Origin: Actinernus sp. WN-2022
Taxonomy: Eukaryota; Cnidaria; Anthozoa; Actiniaria; Actinernidae
DNA: 64,000 nucleotides
Assembly (NCBI GenBank): GCA_030867875.1
Contig: JAOWCC010001589.1
Coordinates: 77,833,537-77,897,536, forward strand
Direction of reading: 5' to 3'
How positions within the stretch are numbered: position 1 is the first letter of the stretch; each line of letters starts with the position of its first letter. Positions 32,247 to 47,200 of this stretch are shown here, in pieces. The notes beneath the pieces are model-generated. The model was not told where the DNA came from. It did not search any database and saw only the letters and a program-made list of their open reading frames with translations. The translations under genes and the position numbers were made by a program.

Positions 32247-35200
32247 GTAAGTGAATAGCCTTCGCTGTTGTTGAGAAACTTCGGCTGTTTAAAAGACGAA
32301 GTTTATTCGAACGGGTGTGGTGTGCCAACACTTCTTATGTCCTGAATGTTTTCGAATAAAATGCCATGAACCTTATTTGAAGACTTTCTATGGCTTCGTG
32401 CAGGTTTGAGTGTTGTTTATAAACTCATTTGCTGCTTAATAAGAGGTAAATGAGCATCAAATAAGGCCATTCGTACAACACACCATTCGGGATTTCGTTT
32501 TGTACTCATCGGGATCTCTATATTACTATAATCTTTCATGATACGATCAAGTTACACAACGAAATACTCAGCTCAATTGAAAATCAAAGGTTACGGTACT
32601 CAGTGACAATCTTAGATCTCTAAACTGTGAGTTTCCGAGAACCTTTAATTAAAGAAGTTTTGATTTGTGTTTTCTCCATTCTTAGATATCTCGGCAGACT
32701 GGTCGGACCATGGGCTATGGTGGCCCCAGAGACGAACATGGCTTCTCAAGCCACGAATTACCTTAGACACATGTGGCGTTCAAGGAGATGCCAAGCTCCA
32801 TTTTACCCCAATACACAAAAAACTCCGAATACAACTCCCAGATTTGCAATATATGGAGGTTTCGATGGACTTTTCGAAGAAGGTCTTCGTCGCCGTGCAA
32901 GAACTTTGCAACGAAATCGGCATCAGACACCCCGAGGAACTGTCCCTAATGAAAGCAAACTCGCGAATAAAGAAAGAGGGAAGGAGAAGTTTGCGGGGAA
33001 AGTCGAAGAAACGCCACTCTGGGTCTTCTCTTAGTTCGGACGATAATTTGTCTCAAAACAGCGATGAGAAACAGAGAGGAAGTAAAGATAGTTTAACACC
33101 GAACTACGGTACGATACCACGACATGGGTATACTTCCAATGGCAGTCTTTCCCCCGGCTCTGCTTCGCCGGCTCCCGGATCTCCAGCTTATTCGAATTTT
33201 GGCTCCGAAGGACCTTTTTCAAGCTTAGAGAATACCCAGTTATGTACTAGCCCTGTTTCACCTTCTCAAGAAGCCCTCAACACGCTATGTAAACCGAAAA
33301 CGATACAAGAAAAGGCTTTTCTGAATTCGGGGTAAGTGACTGTGTGTACCTTTTAAATATTTTGACTTTAAACCTGTTCATTAGTGAATTCCGATATATC
33401 GCTTGCTGCTAATTATCAAGCAATATTTGTTCAGAGTATGAACTCGCAAATCGTGCTTATTTGACAATTTGTAATCCTAAGTTTGTTTTTTGAATTCCTA
33501 CAAAGGTGCACAAGAACTGTTATAGGGAAATAATTAGTGTGGCATTACTACGATACTACTAGTAGTAGTAATTTGTTGTTTGTACTTATCATAAAGTCAG
33601 TGTTCTATTGTTAATTTATTGAGAGAATTGGAAATCTGCTTAGCCTTGGTATGTTAGTGAAAACTGTAGCAACATAAAACCGTTTGCTTGCGTTGAATTT
33701 CTAAAATGGCAACTCTACATTTCTCCTCCTCTGCATTTCGCAATCTGCTGTTATTGTGTTTTGATAACCAGATGCCTAGATAAATGTAGAACTGAAAGTC
33801 GATCACAGTTTAATTGTATTTTTGCTGTTCAGAATGGTACATATACGGTCATAGGTGAAAATCCATTGATACCCTTTTATTTGTAATCACTGAAGCTGTC
33901 AGCTTGTACAAAAGAAGAAGTCAGAGCAAAGCTTTTTTGACAAATGGCAAATCCAATTTTGGCTTGGGCAAAATTTACGACTCTCCGAGTCAAGTTTGAT
34001 AGTTGGTTGTTTACATTTTCAAGGTATTGCAGATGAGGTTTTGGGAATTACTCTAATGTAAGGCTCCTTCAGTTTCCAGGTTCATTGGCTTATGATATTG
34101 GTCCAGCAGCTGTTTGTGGTTTATGATTCATTAGAGTTCACCTTGGAACAGAAAAACAATGAATAAATTTAATAATTTTTTTCAATGGCAATTTATCTAA
34201 CTTGAGAAAAGTATGAAATTATCATGTAGAAATAAGAATTTTTTCCTTCAGATCTTGCATTGCTGATATCAGCTGCCTTTCTTTCTAAATATAAAATTAT
34301 TCTACATATTATTTTAATTTTGCAGAAAATGGTTGCATGGTTATAATAAGTAATCCGTATGGTAGTAATGTCTGTCGTTGGATGTGTATGTTCCACCATT
34401 AACCACTAACTCTCTTGAAGTTCCATGAAAACACTTCACTTACATTTTAATTATCATGGTTTGACGTTGGTGGGCAATGTTAAATTTTATTACCTTAGTT
34501 ATTTTGTTGTGCAATCTTAAGACACAAATTCTTATTATCAACCCAATCATGACCAACCTACAGTACTATTTACAGGCAGTCCAACGGAGAGAAAGGAAGC
34601 ATAAAATAATTAGTAACTTCTTTATGTACCCTCTGTTATTATAATTTACAACATATAAATGTACATGGTGCTACTCTGACCGTGTATATAAGATATATGT
34701 TGTGCAACTAGCTACAAATGTAGCTACAGTCATACAATGTAGCTGTCCAAGTACATGTAGAATGTACAGCCAAATAATTGACATCAACAGAGAGAATAAT
34801 AATTGCAAGCAAGAAATATTTTGTGCACAAAAATGGTATCAGCATAGAAAGAAATCCTGCAATACAATTGCAAGCAAAAGCAATATAATTTTTATGAAAA
34901 AAGCTGAATTGTAGCTGTACTGTACATACATGTATACATGTAAATCCAAATGATTCATTTTCCTGAATTTAAAATCACATGCTGACTCCCTCAAGGTTGA
35001 GCCATGATTTACATCTACCTAAGGGATCAAAGTCTTCACCAAGGCAATCAAGGATGGCTAATTGCATTGTCTGCAGATTAAAATGTTGTTTGTGGTAAAA
35101 CACTACTGGTTGTCATATGCCTGGGAATTGTGACTTTGTTGACATCCAACAAATAATATAGATACATGTGTACAGTATATGTGTGCATGGACAGTTTTTG

Positions 35201-38200
35201 TAATGATAACCTAAGTATTGAAGAACGAAATCATGAGATACCAATGGGCAAGAACAAAATTGAAAGGTCTAAATGAAATCAGTGTTGATTTGTATTTATC
35301 TAGCATTGCTTCAATGGATTAAATCTCTCAACTGGTGCAATGTCTTTTTACAAATACTGCTGAGATTAAGCAGTGACTTAATTTAAGTTGAAAAATAGCT
35401 CAAATTCCACTCATAAAAGGCATAGCTAACTCCTTATCTGTTCTATCACATAATTAGAAATAACATTACAAGCCACAATTTGAAAGAACAGAGATCTGAA
35501 AACCCTTGAGTGCCCTGACATGATTCACAGCTAAAAAAAACAAATTTAATACAATATTACAAATTTACATATCTGTGTTAGAGTAAAGGGGCACAAATAC
35601 AGTGGTTCCTGTTTTGCACAGATTTCAGTACTGTGTGATATTGTCAATAAATCTGTCATCAGTATATACATGTACTACATGTACTTGTTGATCTATCACA
35701 CTTTGAAATCTTTCTATAAGTGGAGAGGAGCTGGTTTCTTGGTTTAGTGGCATTTTTGAAAAATTTGTATCCCAAGGCAAATATCTTGATGGAAATTAAT
35801 ACATTTCAGTGGCTTTATTCTGAATGACATTGAAAACACCCTTGGCTCCTTCCCCTCTCAGATATCTGCTTTACTGTTACTCCTTAATTCTATCCTTCCA
35901 TTGTTTAAAATCGGAAATGCTCATAAAAAAATTGTGCATTTACTACATGTAGATAAATGAGACAATTGTGTGATATCACCAAAGTTTTGTTAATGGCCTC
36001 TTTTATACTGGTCCTTAAAATAAGTTTATATTTTCCCCTGTCTTTCCTGTGTTTTTTGCCTGTCTGTTTATCTATCTATTTAGCTAGCTGCAGTAAGCTG
36101 TTAAAATAGTCACACAAAAACATTAGTTTGCAATTACGTGTGCAATTCTGGACACAACATTGCAGCAGTTGCCTAAATTATGGTAAAATGTCCCTTGCAA
36201 ACTACATCAATGAGTAGGGGTCAGGCCACAGTGACTAACAACCTGCTATGTTATTGGCTTGCTACCCCAACAAAACAACAATAGAATGATATAAACACAA
36301 TAGATTTCTTTATAGTGCGGCCCAAAAGGGGTCCAATAAAATGCAAGGCTTTTATATTTAGTAGCTCTGGTGTTACCCATGAGTAGACTTGAAGTTTTCA
36401 CTTTAGTTTCTGTTATAAGTATTGTTCATTTCACCAGTTTAGAACAAAGTCAGGAAGGGAACCGGTACATCGATCCTTCATAAATATTTCCCAGAGAATG
36501 GCTAATAAATGTTGGCTACATAGATTTCATTACTATTTAGATCTAGATCAAATACAAAATAATGTAGTTATGACACTCTTTAATAAGAAGTACAACAAGT
36601 TCAAATGCAGAGACCTAAGTGTTTGTTGTATCAGTAATTAATACATACAATTTCTATTGTCAGACCTATAGATCTATACATGTATATATACACATGTATA
36701 ATTATGTTTGTAATGTTGGTTAAAATAAGTAATACATTAATTCATCTCATCTTAATTTTGTTCTATCAACAGCTGGCTCGATTCATCAAGATCACTCATG
36801 GAACAGGTAAAAAACCTGATTGACACTTCCTTAACTTTGATAATACATGATCATATGATAAACATTTGTTTTTCTCACAATCAAGGATTTAACTCTGCAG
36901 CAATATTTTTTTTTTCTAAATTAACTAATAAAATTGTCAAAGGAAGTAAATATTTTACACTTTGATCATCTGCAAATACAAGTGCACATGCTTTACTCTT
37001 TTATCCATTTTTTTATTCCTTTGAGCAAAACAATTGTTTATATAATTAATAATTTTTATTACAGGGCTCGAAATTAAGGGGAAAAAGGAGGCGTAATTTT
37101 ACGCCCAGCTTAAAAATTTTTGGCGTAATTCTCCAAAATTTAGGCATAAATGTCAAAGTTTGACAGCTCCGGCTATCTATAGGTCAGTTTTGTCATGCAA
37201 AACAACTTGTTTCGCGCGGGAAAATAGTTTACATTACAGGAGCTGTCAAACTTTGACATTTTGCAGTTAAAAGTTCAGACTTCACACACCAAACGTCGTC
37301 ACGTAATTAGTAAACTATGCATTTCAAACTTGAAACAACAGACAAAAAAGTTTCAAATCGTTTTAGAGATATTTTTACCTTTGTAAGAGGATACGCCTAA
37401 GTGGAAAACGTTAGGTGTAAAACGAAAAAATCTAGGCGTATTTACGTCCGTATCGGGCGCAATTTCGAGCCCTGTATTATGTGGTTAAGTTGCTCACTAA
37501 AAGGCCCTCAGGTAATTCTGAAAGTCTATATATTTGATTAATTATGTAGTAGATTTCCTGTGGTATACAAATAACATTTAGATTGATACTGACTACAGAC
37601 TGTACAAACCATTACTCTCATATATTGTACAAACCACAATTTTACATGGATCTAAATGGGTTATGCACGTCAGAGTTTTGCAAAAATAATTCAGTTGTCA
37701 CGATTGGTCAAAACTACAAATTAGAAAAGGTAATCAAATGGGGATGAGTGAAATTAGGGATAAATTTCACACATTTTTGACAAACACAAGTGAAATTTAT
37801 CCCAAATTTCAGAGTCACTATTTGATTACCCATTAATATTATGGAGGGCAAATTACAATGCAGGAAAAAAATATTTTAAGCGCTTACGTATGAAATTTCA
37901 AGTTAAAATTAGGGATTAATTTGTCCTCCATGGTATTATGATTGAAATTTGTTCTGATGATACTGTGATATGTTTTTATGCAGAGATCGAGCCAGAAGGG
38001 ACAGTTTGGCCCTTATTTTAACAAGATTTTAGTGATCTGGCATTTAATTTCCTTTGGAAGTGGGAAAAGCTGGACAGTTTTACCCTTATCATATTTTTTT
38101 CAAGGGACAAAATTTAATGTGTTTTTAAAGTGGGAATGGTGTACTGGCACAGCCTGGTGTAAACTATTTCTTTGTAGTATATAAGAAGATAAATATTCAA

Positions 38201-41200
38201 AGCATTTGGTTAAACAATAAAAAGCAAGTACATGTAACAGCTTAAACGTATGATGTTAGAAAAATAATATATATCACAGTAAGATTTAGTTTTAGCAATT
38301 AAGTGTTTTTCAAACATCACCTCAAACATCACATATATATGTACATTGTACATATGCAATGTACATTGTACATAGCCAAAGGGAAGGGATATACAAGACT
38401 GACACAAACATTGCTAATGGACTATCTATATATATAATGCATACTTCTGTTGTAGTATATAATAATAATAATTATAGTATTTATATAGTGCTAAAACTAT
38501 AAAATTAATATTCTTAAGTGCTGTTAAAATCATTAATATATACATAATACATACAACCGTTAATATATATATATATATGTCTACTAAAAATACTAAAAAA
38601 TACTAATGGTAAATACTATAATAAAATAACTATAAAATACTAATAAAATACTAAAATAAAGTAATAAATTACTATACTAATACTACTGCAGGAGGTAAAA
38701 CTTGTAAAAATATATAAATCAGTGTATATGTCCAAAAACGACCAATAGTTAAAGCAGCTATGGAAGTGACACTATGTAATATAAGCATTCTTGAACAAGT
38801 AAGTCTTAAGGCAACTCTTAAAGCAATCTATACTAGATGTGCTGCGGATCTTGGAGATAAAAGTTTAGCAAATCAAACAAAGTGTATCAACAACACTTTT
38901 TATCAGATTTACACCATCCATCACTGCTTCAAACTTCATGTCTTTCCTTTTTTTTCCACATATGAATGATCAATGAATTGGATAAACACATTCATTTGGT
39001 AACCTAAGCTTACTCAAAAAGCTTTTATCTATGTCACTAAGCTTTTATCTGTGTCACTTGGGTGGAAACACTTTAATGTAATTGGAAACCATTAATGAGG
39101 ATTAAATAAAGTACTGGTAGTAATGTTTTTTTTCAATACCTTGAAGGAGTTTAAGTGGGAAAATCCAGACTACAGTCTATGCAAACCTTCTTGCAGGATC
39201 ATCTAAACCTGTTTTGATACTGCTGTTTGGAAATACCATTAAGTCAAGCTGTTAATTGTACAATGTAGTTTTGAAAATCCTCATTTATATAAATTATCTT
39301 AACATTTATCTACTTGTCTTTTGTCAACTAGACTTGACTGAAGCATGCTTTAAGCCTTGCAATGTTGCATTGTACACTTTAGTGTAGCAAAAGCATGCTT
39401 TAAGCCTTGCAATGTTACATTGTACACTTTAGTGTAGCTTTTCTGCCACCAGCATTAACTTGCATGTGGTGAAATTAAGTGTGGTGTATTTTTTTTGAGA
39501 AAATCCCATGTTAATTTGAATTTTTCAAATCTTCTAAAGGGGCTATGTCATGGCATTGAACATACATGTCTGGAGTCAACTGTTATTATTATTGCCTAGA
39601 AACAATTTAAAAAAGTTCCCTCCATCGATGCTTGATTGAAATAATACACAACATTTTCCTTTCCTATATCTGTACACAGTTTGTTAGTTTTGCATATTTG
39701 CTTTCTTAACTATTCCACATGTGCATGAGGTTCATCAGTTTATATGAAAATCACTAAAATAACTGTGTTGGGCGAAGAAAGAAAATGATTTGTGAAGGAG
39801 TCTCACCGTGATGACCGTGACTCAGCCCCTTTGATGAGCTGTGTTTACATTGCACTCGTAAACTTGAAATCCATTTCCATTCACTACTCTATAATAAATA
39901 TTTTTAGGATTAATCCAAATCCATATTTTATGCAGGGATGGAGAAAGTAGTCGGTAACGAGCCATACCCCCAGCTGAATTACCTTGTTTTCAATTATCAG
40001 GCCCAGTTAAATTTGAAGCAAAAATAAGTACAGAACAAAATACAATGTCCCCTCTATAACTATGTTTGGCCTTGTTATCTCTAAACTTATCTATGTCCCT
40101 GCTCTGGATTTGTAATCTGCTTTCTTTTCTTTCCAGACAACAAGTCTCATGATTTTTTGACTCTGTACAATTCAATCAAAATGACTTAGAAGAGAAGATT
40201 ATGTAGTACATGTACATGTATGTTACCAATAGATACAGAATGAGTGTCCATGCTTGATCACATTTACAAGCTCTCAAATTCGAGCTGGAAGCAAGAGTTT
40301 TTAAATAAAGCACAGACACCAATTCTGTACATGGCTTATTATCAAACATCTAGATGTATAGAGTCCTGTTTTTCAGTTATTTTGGCGATACAACCTATTT
40401 TGGCTGAGAAAATCGAAACAAAAGTTTATGCAAATCAGAACGAAATCTGTATCAGATTGATTTCCTTTGTTTTTCCTTCATGAATTTAATTAACGAGTTT
40501 GATAATCAGTTGTTACCTTTTCACAAAGACAGTTACAAATTCCATTGCATTTACCTGAATTACTATTTATTTAATGAATTCATGGACAAAATCAAGCACC
40601 CCTCAACACAAACCTGTGCAAACTGAAAAGCTTCATAATTTTATCATGGCATAAAACCCCTCTTATAATACATGGGTATTCAGTGTCTCAACCCTTTAGA
40701 AACAGTTTCTTACAAGTAACTGTACAATTATAATAAGGATTGATCACAGAAAAATACCCACATGGGAATTGGAAGATTTACATGTATATCCTCAGGCTAA
40801 AACCATTGATAGGAAGAATTCAGTGTTTCTATTGTTATATATCAAAAATGAGACTCAGTTGTTGATCAAGGGATCCAAACTCCAAGAAGCAATGAAAGCA
40901 TGATGCCGCTTCGACTGAGTGCTTTTATTGTTTCAAGGTATTTGGAATCCCTGATCAACAACGATTAGCTCAAAGTTTTTGATATGACTTCTCATATGAA
41001 TAATTAAATACCTGCATGTATAAATCATTAGAAAGTATTGTTTGCTGGTATTTACTTGCATACATTATAGACTACAAGGGTCGTGATTGTTATTTTGTCA
41101 TGGTCATTTCAACAAATGGCCTGATAGTGTAGTGGACCAGACAGCAGAATAGTAGTCAGGAGCAGCCATGACGACGAATTGGTTCGAGTCACACACTGGA

Positions 41201-44200
41201 CACCAATTTTTGTTCCCATCTTCTTCACTTCTCTTAATGTAAAGTCATAAATTATACTTATGTTGTAATCCTTGTAGCTTAATTAGGTCCATCACATGCA
41301 TGAATCTTGATACCCAATGAGAGCACAGATGAAAATCACTAGTGATTTGGATCACATAATTATCCAAACTGCTAGTGATGTTCATCTGGTGTTTCATTTG
41401 GGTATCAATATTCATGCATGTGACCAAATGCAGTCCTCTGATTGACTAAAAATAGCATCAATTATTAATGTGTTTTAGAAGGATGGTTACATGTCGTGAT
41501 GAATTCCCATTGATGTATTTTTGAAAGATTAATCTGTTGAACTATTGTTTTTTTTTACAGGATGTGCATGAGTTTGATACAATTCTACTCAAGTTCAAGT
41601 ACTATGCATTTTTCGACTTAAACCCCAAGGCAAGTCTTCTCCAAGGAACTGCTTCCCCCCTCCCCCCCCCCCCCCCCCCCCAAAAAAAAAAGAATTCCGT
41701 CCTGATTAAATTTAGCTGCTGGACGTCACTTGCTGGGTTCCCATTTATTTTCTGACTTTTCCTGACCTTTCCCCAAAATACTATCCCCATTTTTTACATA
41801 ATTATTATTTTCCTCCTTTCTGATTTTGTCTGACTTTACCCCAAAATCCTGGCGACATTACCCCGATAACACTGGGAGAAATTACAAATCTTATTCCATA
41901 CGGAGACAGTACTTTATTTGTCCAAACATAACCAATGCTCTTCTTCGTTATTAATTAGGTGGATGACATCAGAATAAATCAGCTGTATGAGCAGGCTAAG
42001 TGGTCCATCTTGACTGATGAAGTAGAGTGCACTGAGGAGGAGATGATGACTTTTGCAGCCATACAGGTGTGTTCCATACAAGAATAATTATCCTGAAGAT
42101 ACTTTTATACTCAAGGACCGTGCAGGTGTGTGGCGCAGTGGGCTAGTGCACAACATGCGGTCCCACGTTTGATTTCTGTGTTGGACCGGCATATCTGCAC
42201 CAACTTTTCTCTGATCAGAGTAGCTTGTAAGCTTTGAATTCTCTTAATCAGGAGCTCTGATGGGGAAGGGGATAGAGTGTGAGTGCACTGTCAGCCTCAC
42301 ATTTATCAGACTCTTAAAGTGCCAATGAAATGAAAAAATGGATCCCGTTTTTATTTTTTTAAATTAAATTCTAGGTTTCTCTTAGTCATTTTGTGCAAAT
42401 AAAAATCAATATGGAGAGCGCGCGAACATATGTTTTTTCGTATCGAAATCAGGTGGAATTGCCCAAATCTGGCGACAATTTTTATGCCGTTGAAGATATG
42501 GTAACCACAAGCATGACATCACAAGGTGTACTCATTTATATTTGTCCCCATAAATACTACAAAATAAGTGCATTTTTGGCCAGTTTTCAATTTAAATATG
42601 TAATACTTTGAGAAACCTTGAAGATGGCCATATTTTTTTATAGAATCCTTGCAGTCTGCTTTGTGAATTTAAACGTGCAAACCTAGTGGCGTCACGCATG
42701 TGATTAGCATATCTTTAACAGCATAAAAATTGTCGCCAGATTTTGGCAATTCTGCCTGACTTCGATACAAAATAAAATTATGTTTGTGCTCTCCAAATTG
42801 ATTATTAATTGCACAAAATGGCTAAGGGAAGTCTATAATTTAATAAAATAAAATAAAAACAGGATAATTTGTTTCATTTCATAGGCACTTTAAGAGACTG
42901 GCACAAGTTACAGGCGTTAAATAAGGTTGCTTTGCTTTACTTTACTCTACAATTAATTGTTCTTTTTTTTTTGTCTCTAACATGTTTTGATACTTGTACA
43001 TGAAAATAAGTTTTTTTTACAACAACTGCTCAATTTCTCGTTTTCTAATTGGCTTATTGTCATTGGATATAATAGGACATACCACAGATTTCATCAGCAC
43101 TCGCATCATGGATTCTTGATTGCGCATGCTAGAATCAGGGGTTCTAATGGATGCGCTGGTGCGATATCACACACTTGGTCTCTACTTGCATCTGCTGCAT
43201 AATTTTTTTTTTTTTTGCATAATCTGTGAAAAAATTATGCAATTTGAAAGAAATGTAACAAAAACTCTTCTAAAACTCATAATGTATTAGAAGTTTCAGA
43301 ATATGCATGCTCCAACGTGATGAGCAAATCAACAACCAGGCATTCCTCACAATTTTGCACGAAAGGGATTGACACTAGTTGATTTTTATGAAAATTCAAG
43401 ATGGTGGACACAGACTTGTACTCATATAGTTTTGCCAGAAAACCTTCCTTTCTCTTGCGATTAAAGGAATGAGGTTCCTTGAAAATGTTGTTAGTTAAAA
43501 ATACACACAAGAAATCACAAGGCAAAGTTTAAATATTATAACAATCTCTTCTGAAGAAGTTTTGCTTCAAATATGCTTTTCTTTATGCTAATTTGTGCAG
43601 AAGCGAGGCTGAGCATGGATAAAATTCGAATCTGGCGGTTTTCTCGGTCAACGAGATGTCTCAAGATTGTCTTTCATCCCATATTTCACTTTTGCTTTTG
43701 CAGAAGAGCTCATGAGAAAATCTGCTAGTAATAGTGAAGAAAAGGAGCTTTGTGGGGGCTTCAAATATTTTTGTGAAAGCTCTGTTTTGGACTTGTTGTT
43801 GAAGCTTTTTTACACTCATTTTGTACTTGGTCTTGGATTATTATAGTTTGGATCCCATTCATCATCTCTTCATCCATGCTTAACCTCACTTTCAAGTAAA
43901 TTAGCAGGAAGACCTTTTGAAGCATTTATATTATTCCTTCTCCTCAATTAACTGATAACAGACACATATATGCAAGAGGTGTGGTCCTGACAGTTAACCG
44001 CACACATGACTGACATGTCCTTATATACCGGTACTCAAGTTCCTGCCAAAACTGCACTGTCCATAATTATATGGAATGTATCCACAGGGATACCAACACA
44101 GTCTTTCGGATAAGGAATTCATTTCTCTTTTCCTTTCATCCAAAGAGAAATATCAATGATTTATTGCTGTGTTTTTGTGACTTATACACAAGGTTTTTCC

Positions 44201-47200
44201 TTAAGCTTCAGTTCCTCAATTTAAGAGAGCTCTTAAGTCTAAGTTACTAACTTCTTATTTCGACTGAATTCAAGGTAATTTTAATTAGTCATTAATCTTA
44301 GATACATGTATGATAGTTTTACGCAAGTTTATCAATAAGTATTTTAACAAATTTATAGTTTCTCCTAGTTTAACTTATTTTAATTTAATTGTAAATATAT
44401 GTTGAAAAGCCCTTCTGGGAACTTACATTAAAGATATGTAAGCTTTTTTGGCAAAAGAGGCTTTTGTTAGCAGGCTGAAGTTAGGGGTGTGGCTAAAGTT
44501 ATGTGTGTGCAGCTTTATACAAAATATATATATGTGATAAAACACAGTAATTACCTTTTACAGAGATGCTTTATAGTTCTTTTATGTGACATAATTATGC
44601 TAATAGACAGCATGATCACGTTCAAATACAAGTTTAAGTTTATTTTATTATATTATTTTTTAACAAAATAATGTACCAAGAGGTAACACATGAATGTAAA
44701 ACTCACAAAACAAGTCATAATGGATTGAAGGAAGAGCAATAAAATATATGTATGGGCTTCTGCAATGTATTTACATTTGAGTAAGAATACCTGAAGTATC
44801 AATAATTATGATTATAAAGGAATGATTTCATTTGACATATACTTTTAAACAATAATTATTATCTGTCTGTCTGTTTATTAATTCCAATCCAGTTTCAAGT
44901 CAAAATTCTCTCAGCTTCTCCTCAAAGCAACATCACAGAAGATGATGATGACATTGACGCTGCCTTGAATGATCTACAGGTTAGTTGACATGCTGCATTC
45001 TAATAATGAGCACCCTGTTACTGCTGCTATTCAACTAATAGTACTGTTAATGTTCTCTGTACATTTCTTTTGCCAGAGTATGTGTATCTATACTATTGAA
45101 TTTCATGTGTCTGTATATGTGTACACATGTTAGTGCCAGCAATCTGATTGGTCATTTTAATCTGGTTACTGGCAGTCTACCACCACCTACATGTACGTTG
45201 CCTCTGGCTGCTGGTTTAAGAAGACTTACATTCAAGAGACAGTTCTACATTGTAGTTGTAATATCAAATCGTATGGCCACCTACTTATAAAATGAGCTTT
45301 GGATGTTATGTCTACTCAAAACGTAATTAAACTTATTTGTGTCAGTGATCTGATTGGTAGAGTAATCACCAAATTCACCAATCAGACCTCGGGAAAGTTT
45401 TAATCTGATTCTCTCTTATTCAACCTTGGCTGTTTTTAGAAAATGTACTTCAAAGGCTTAAACCCCAATTTGAAATGTACAAAATGTAAATTACCCACCT
45501 TTTCTCTTCAAGTTGGCTTGGTATTTAAGAACTGGGTGTTGGTGAAGTACTTTCTTGATTAAACATCTTAGCATACAAAAACCAGCAGAAAAGCTGTTTA
45601 AAATGGAGAGAAAGGATGCTTGACCTTTGAATTGTTGCAAGCTTCCTCTTGTACATTGAAATGGTTTACCCGCCCAATTGCATATCATGAGCCTATGCAT
45701 GTTTGACTAAGTTTCGCTGCCTGTTTTGTGTTTTGTGTTGTTGTTGTTGTTGTTTTTTTTTTGGGGGGGGGGGGGGGAGGGGGGGATTGAGGGGCTATGG
45801 CTTTTACTTCATCATTTGATCAATATTGTAATATTTTATTATGTTTTACATTTGCTAAATCTTTGTGTCCATTTTTCCAGCCTCTTTGGAGGGTTCATCT
45901 CTGTCCCAACACACCAGTGAAGACAGTAAGTCAACTCAACTTCATAACTCACAGTTTACCTGTTGCTGCTTTGCTGTAACTTTGCAATGTTTTGGATAAT
46001 TTTGTTTTCCCTAATAGTTTGATTGATTTTCAGAACCTCACGGCTGTTCCAGAAATCAAGGACTACCTTCATTTAGTCAAGTGAGTCCATTATTAGCACT
46101 TGATTTTACAAATAAGAGTACCGTAATGATTAATTGATTTATGGAGAAGTGCCCCTATTCCAATTAACATGCTGCCCCCCCCCCCCCCCCTGTCATACTC
46201 CTTAAGCACCCATATGTTATTCTAATATTAAATGCCCCCGATCACCTTGTATTTAACCCTTTGACTTAAATGGACGTGTTTGGGCTCAATTGGTGAAATC
46301 CTGAGTGCTAACTCAACCCTTCCTCCACATTTCAAGTTTGGCTATAGCCTTGGTTCATATGCACTGCTGACCTTTAAGCCAAGGACTCAAGCTTTCCCCA
46401 CAATGCCATTTGGGAGAATTGTATGGGGCCTTCGCATGTAGGTTTGGCTTCTCCTGTATGGTTTTGAATGAAATCTGCTCTAATTTTGGACAAATAAGCC
46501 ACTGAAAGAGAGCCAGAGGCCATCATTAAGACTGAGGATGGCTGAAAATTAGTAGGCTTTGTGAGGGGATTTCACTGGGTTTTTCTGTTGTGTTTGTGCT
46601 TTGAGACACATCAGAAAATTCTTCAATGAAATCCTTGAAATTCTGCAGATGGTGATCTTTTTCCGCTGATAAACCTATTAGGTTGTGTTTTTGTCACGTT
46701 AAGGTGGCTTGTAGGGGTAAAAGATGGATCAATCACGGTTTCTGGGAAACCTCTACCCCTCCCCCACACTTAACCCTAACCTTTAATGGTTAATCATTAG
46801 TAGGATGATGCATATCCAAGGCGTAGTTGGTGGGTAGTTTCCCAGAAACCAGGATTGAGCCAAAAAAGAGTCCCAGAGGGGGATCACCTGGCAATTTTTT
46901 GTCCCCCATCATGCAATTGGAGGTGGGTGCAGGAAAACGTGGTGGAGAAAAATGCAGCATTAAGAGTAGCATGGTTCACAGTAGCTTGGTGTGTTTTGTG
47001 CAAAAAAACCTGGTGGTTGGATGATTAAAGAAGCTACTGAAACCCAGTATTTTCAATGACTGAGTGAATAATAAATCACAGTATTTGAAATACATTTTGT
47101 AATTGAGAATGCCATAAAAGAAAGTCAATTACTATAACAAGGTATAATTCTACAAGGATATTGCTTTTCAATTTTACAGGCAGAAGACATTTGGTAACAA

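Noticed and set aside
32627..33034. 135-residue plus-strand frame
   Set aside because: Out-of-frame shadow of kindlin exon 2.
42393..42611. 72-residue plus-strand frame in kindlin intron 5
   Set aside because: Entirely within one arm of a foldback element.
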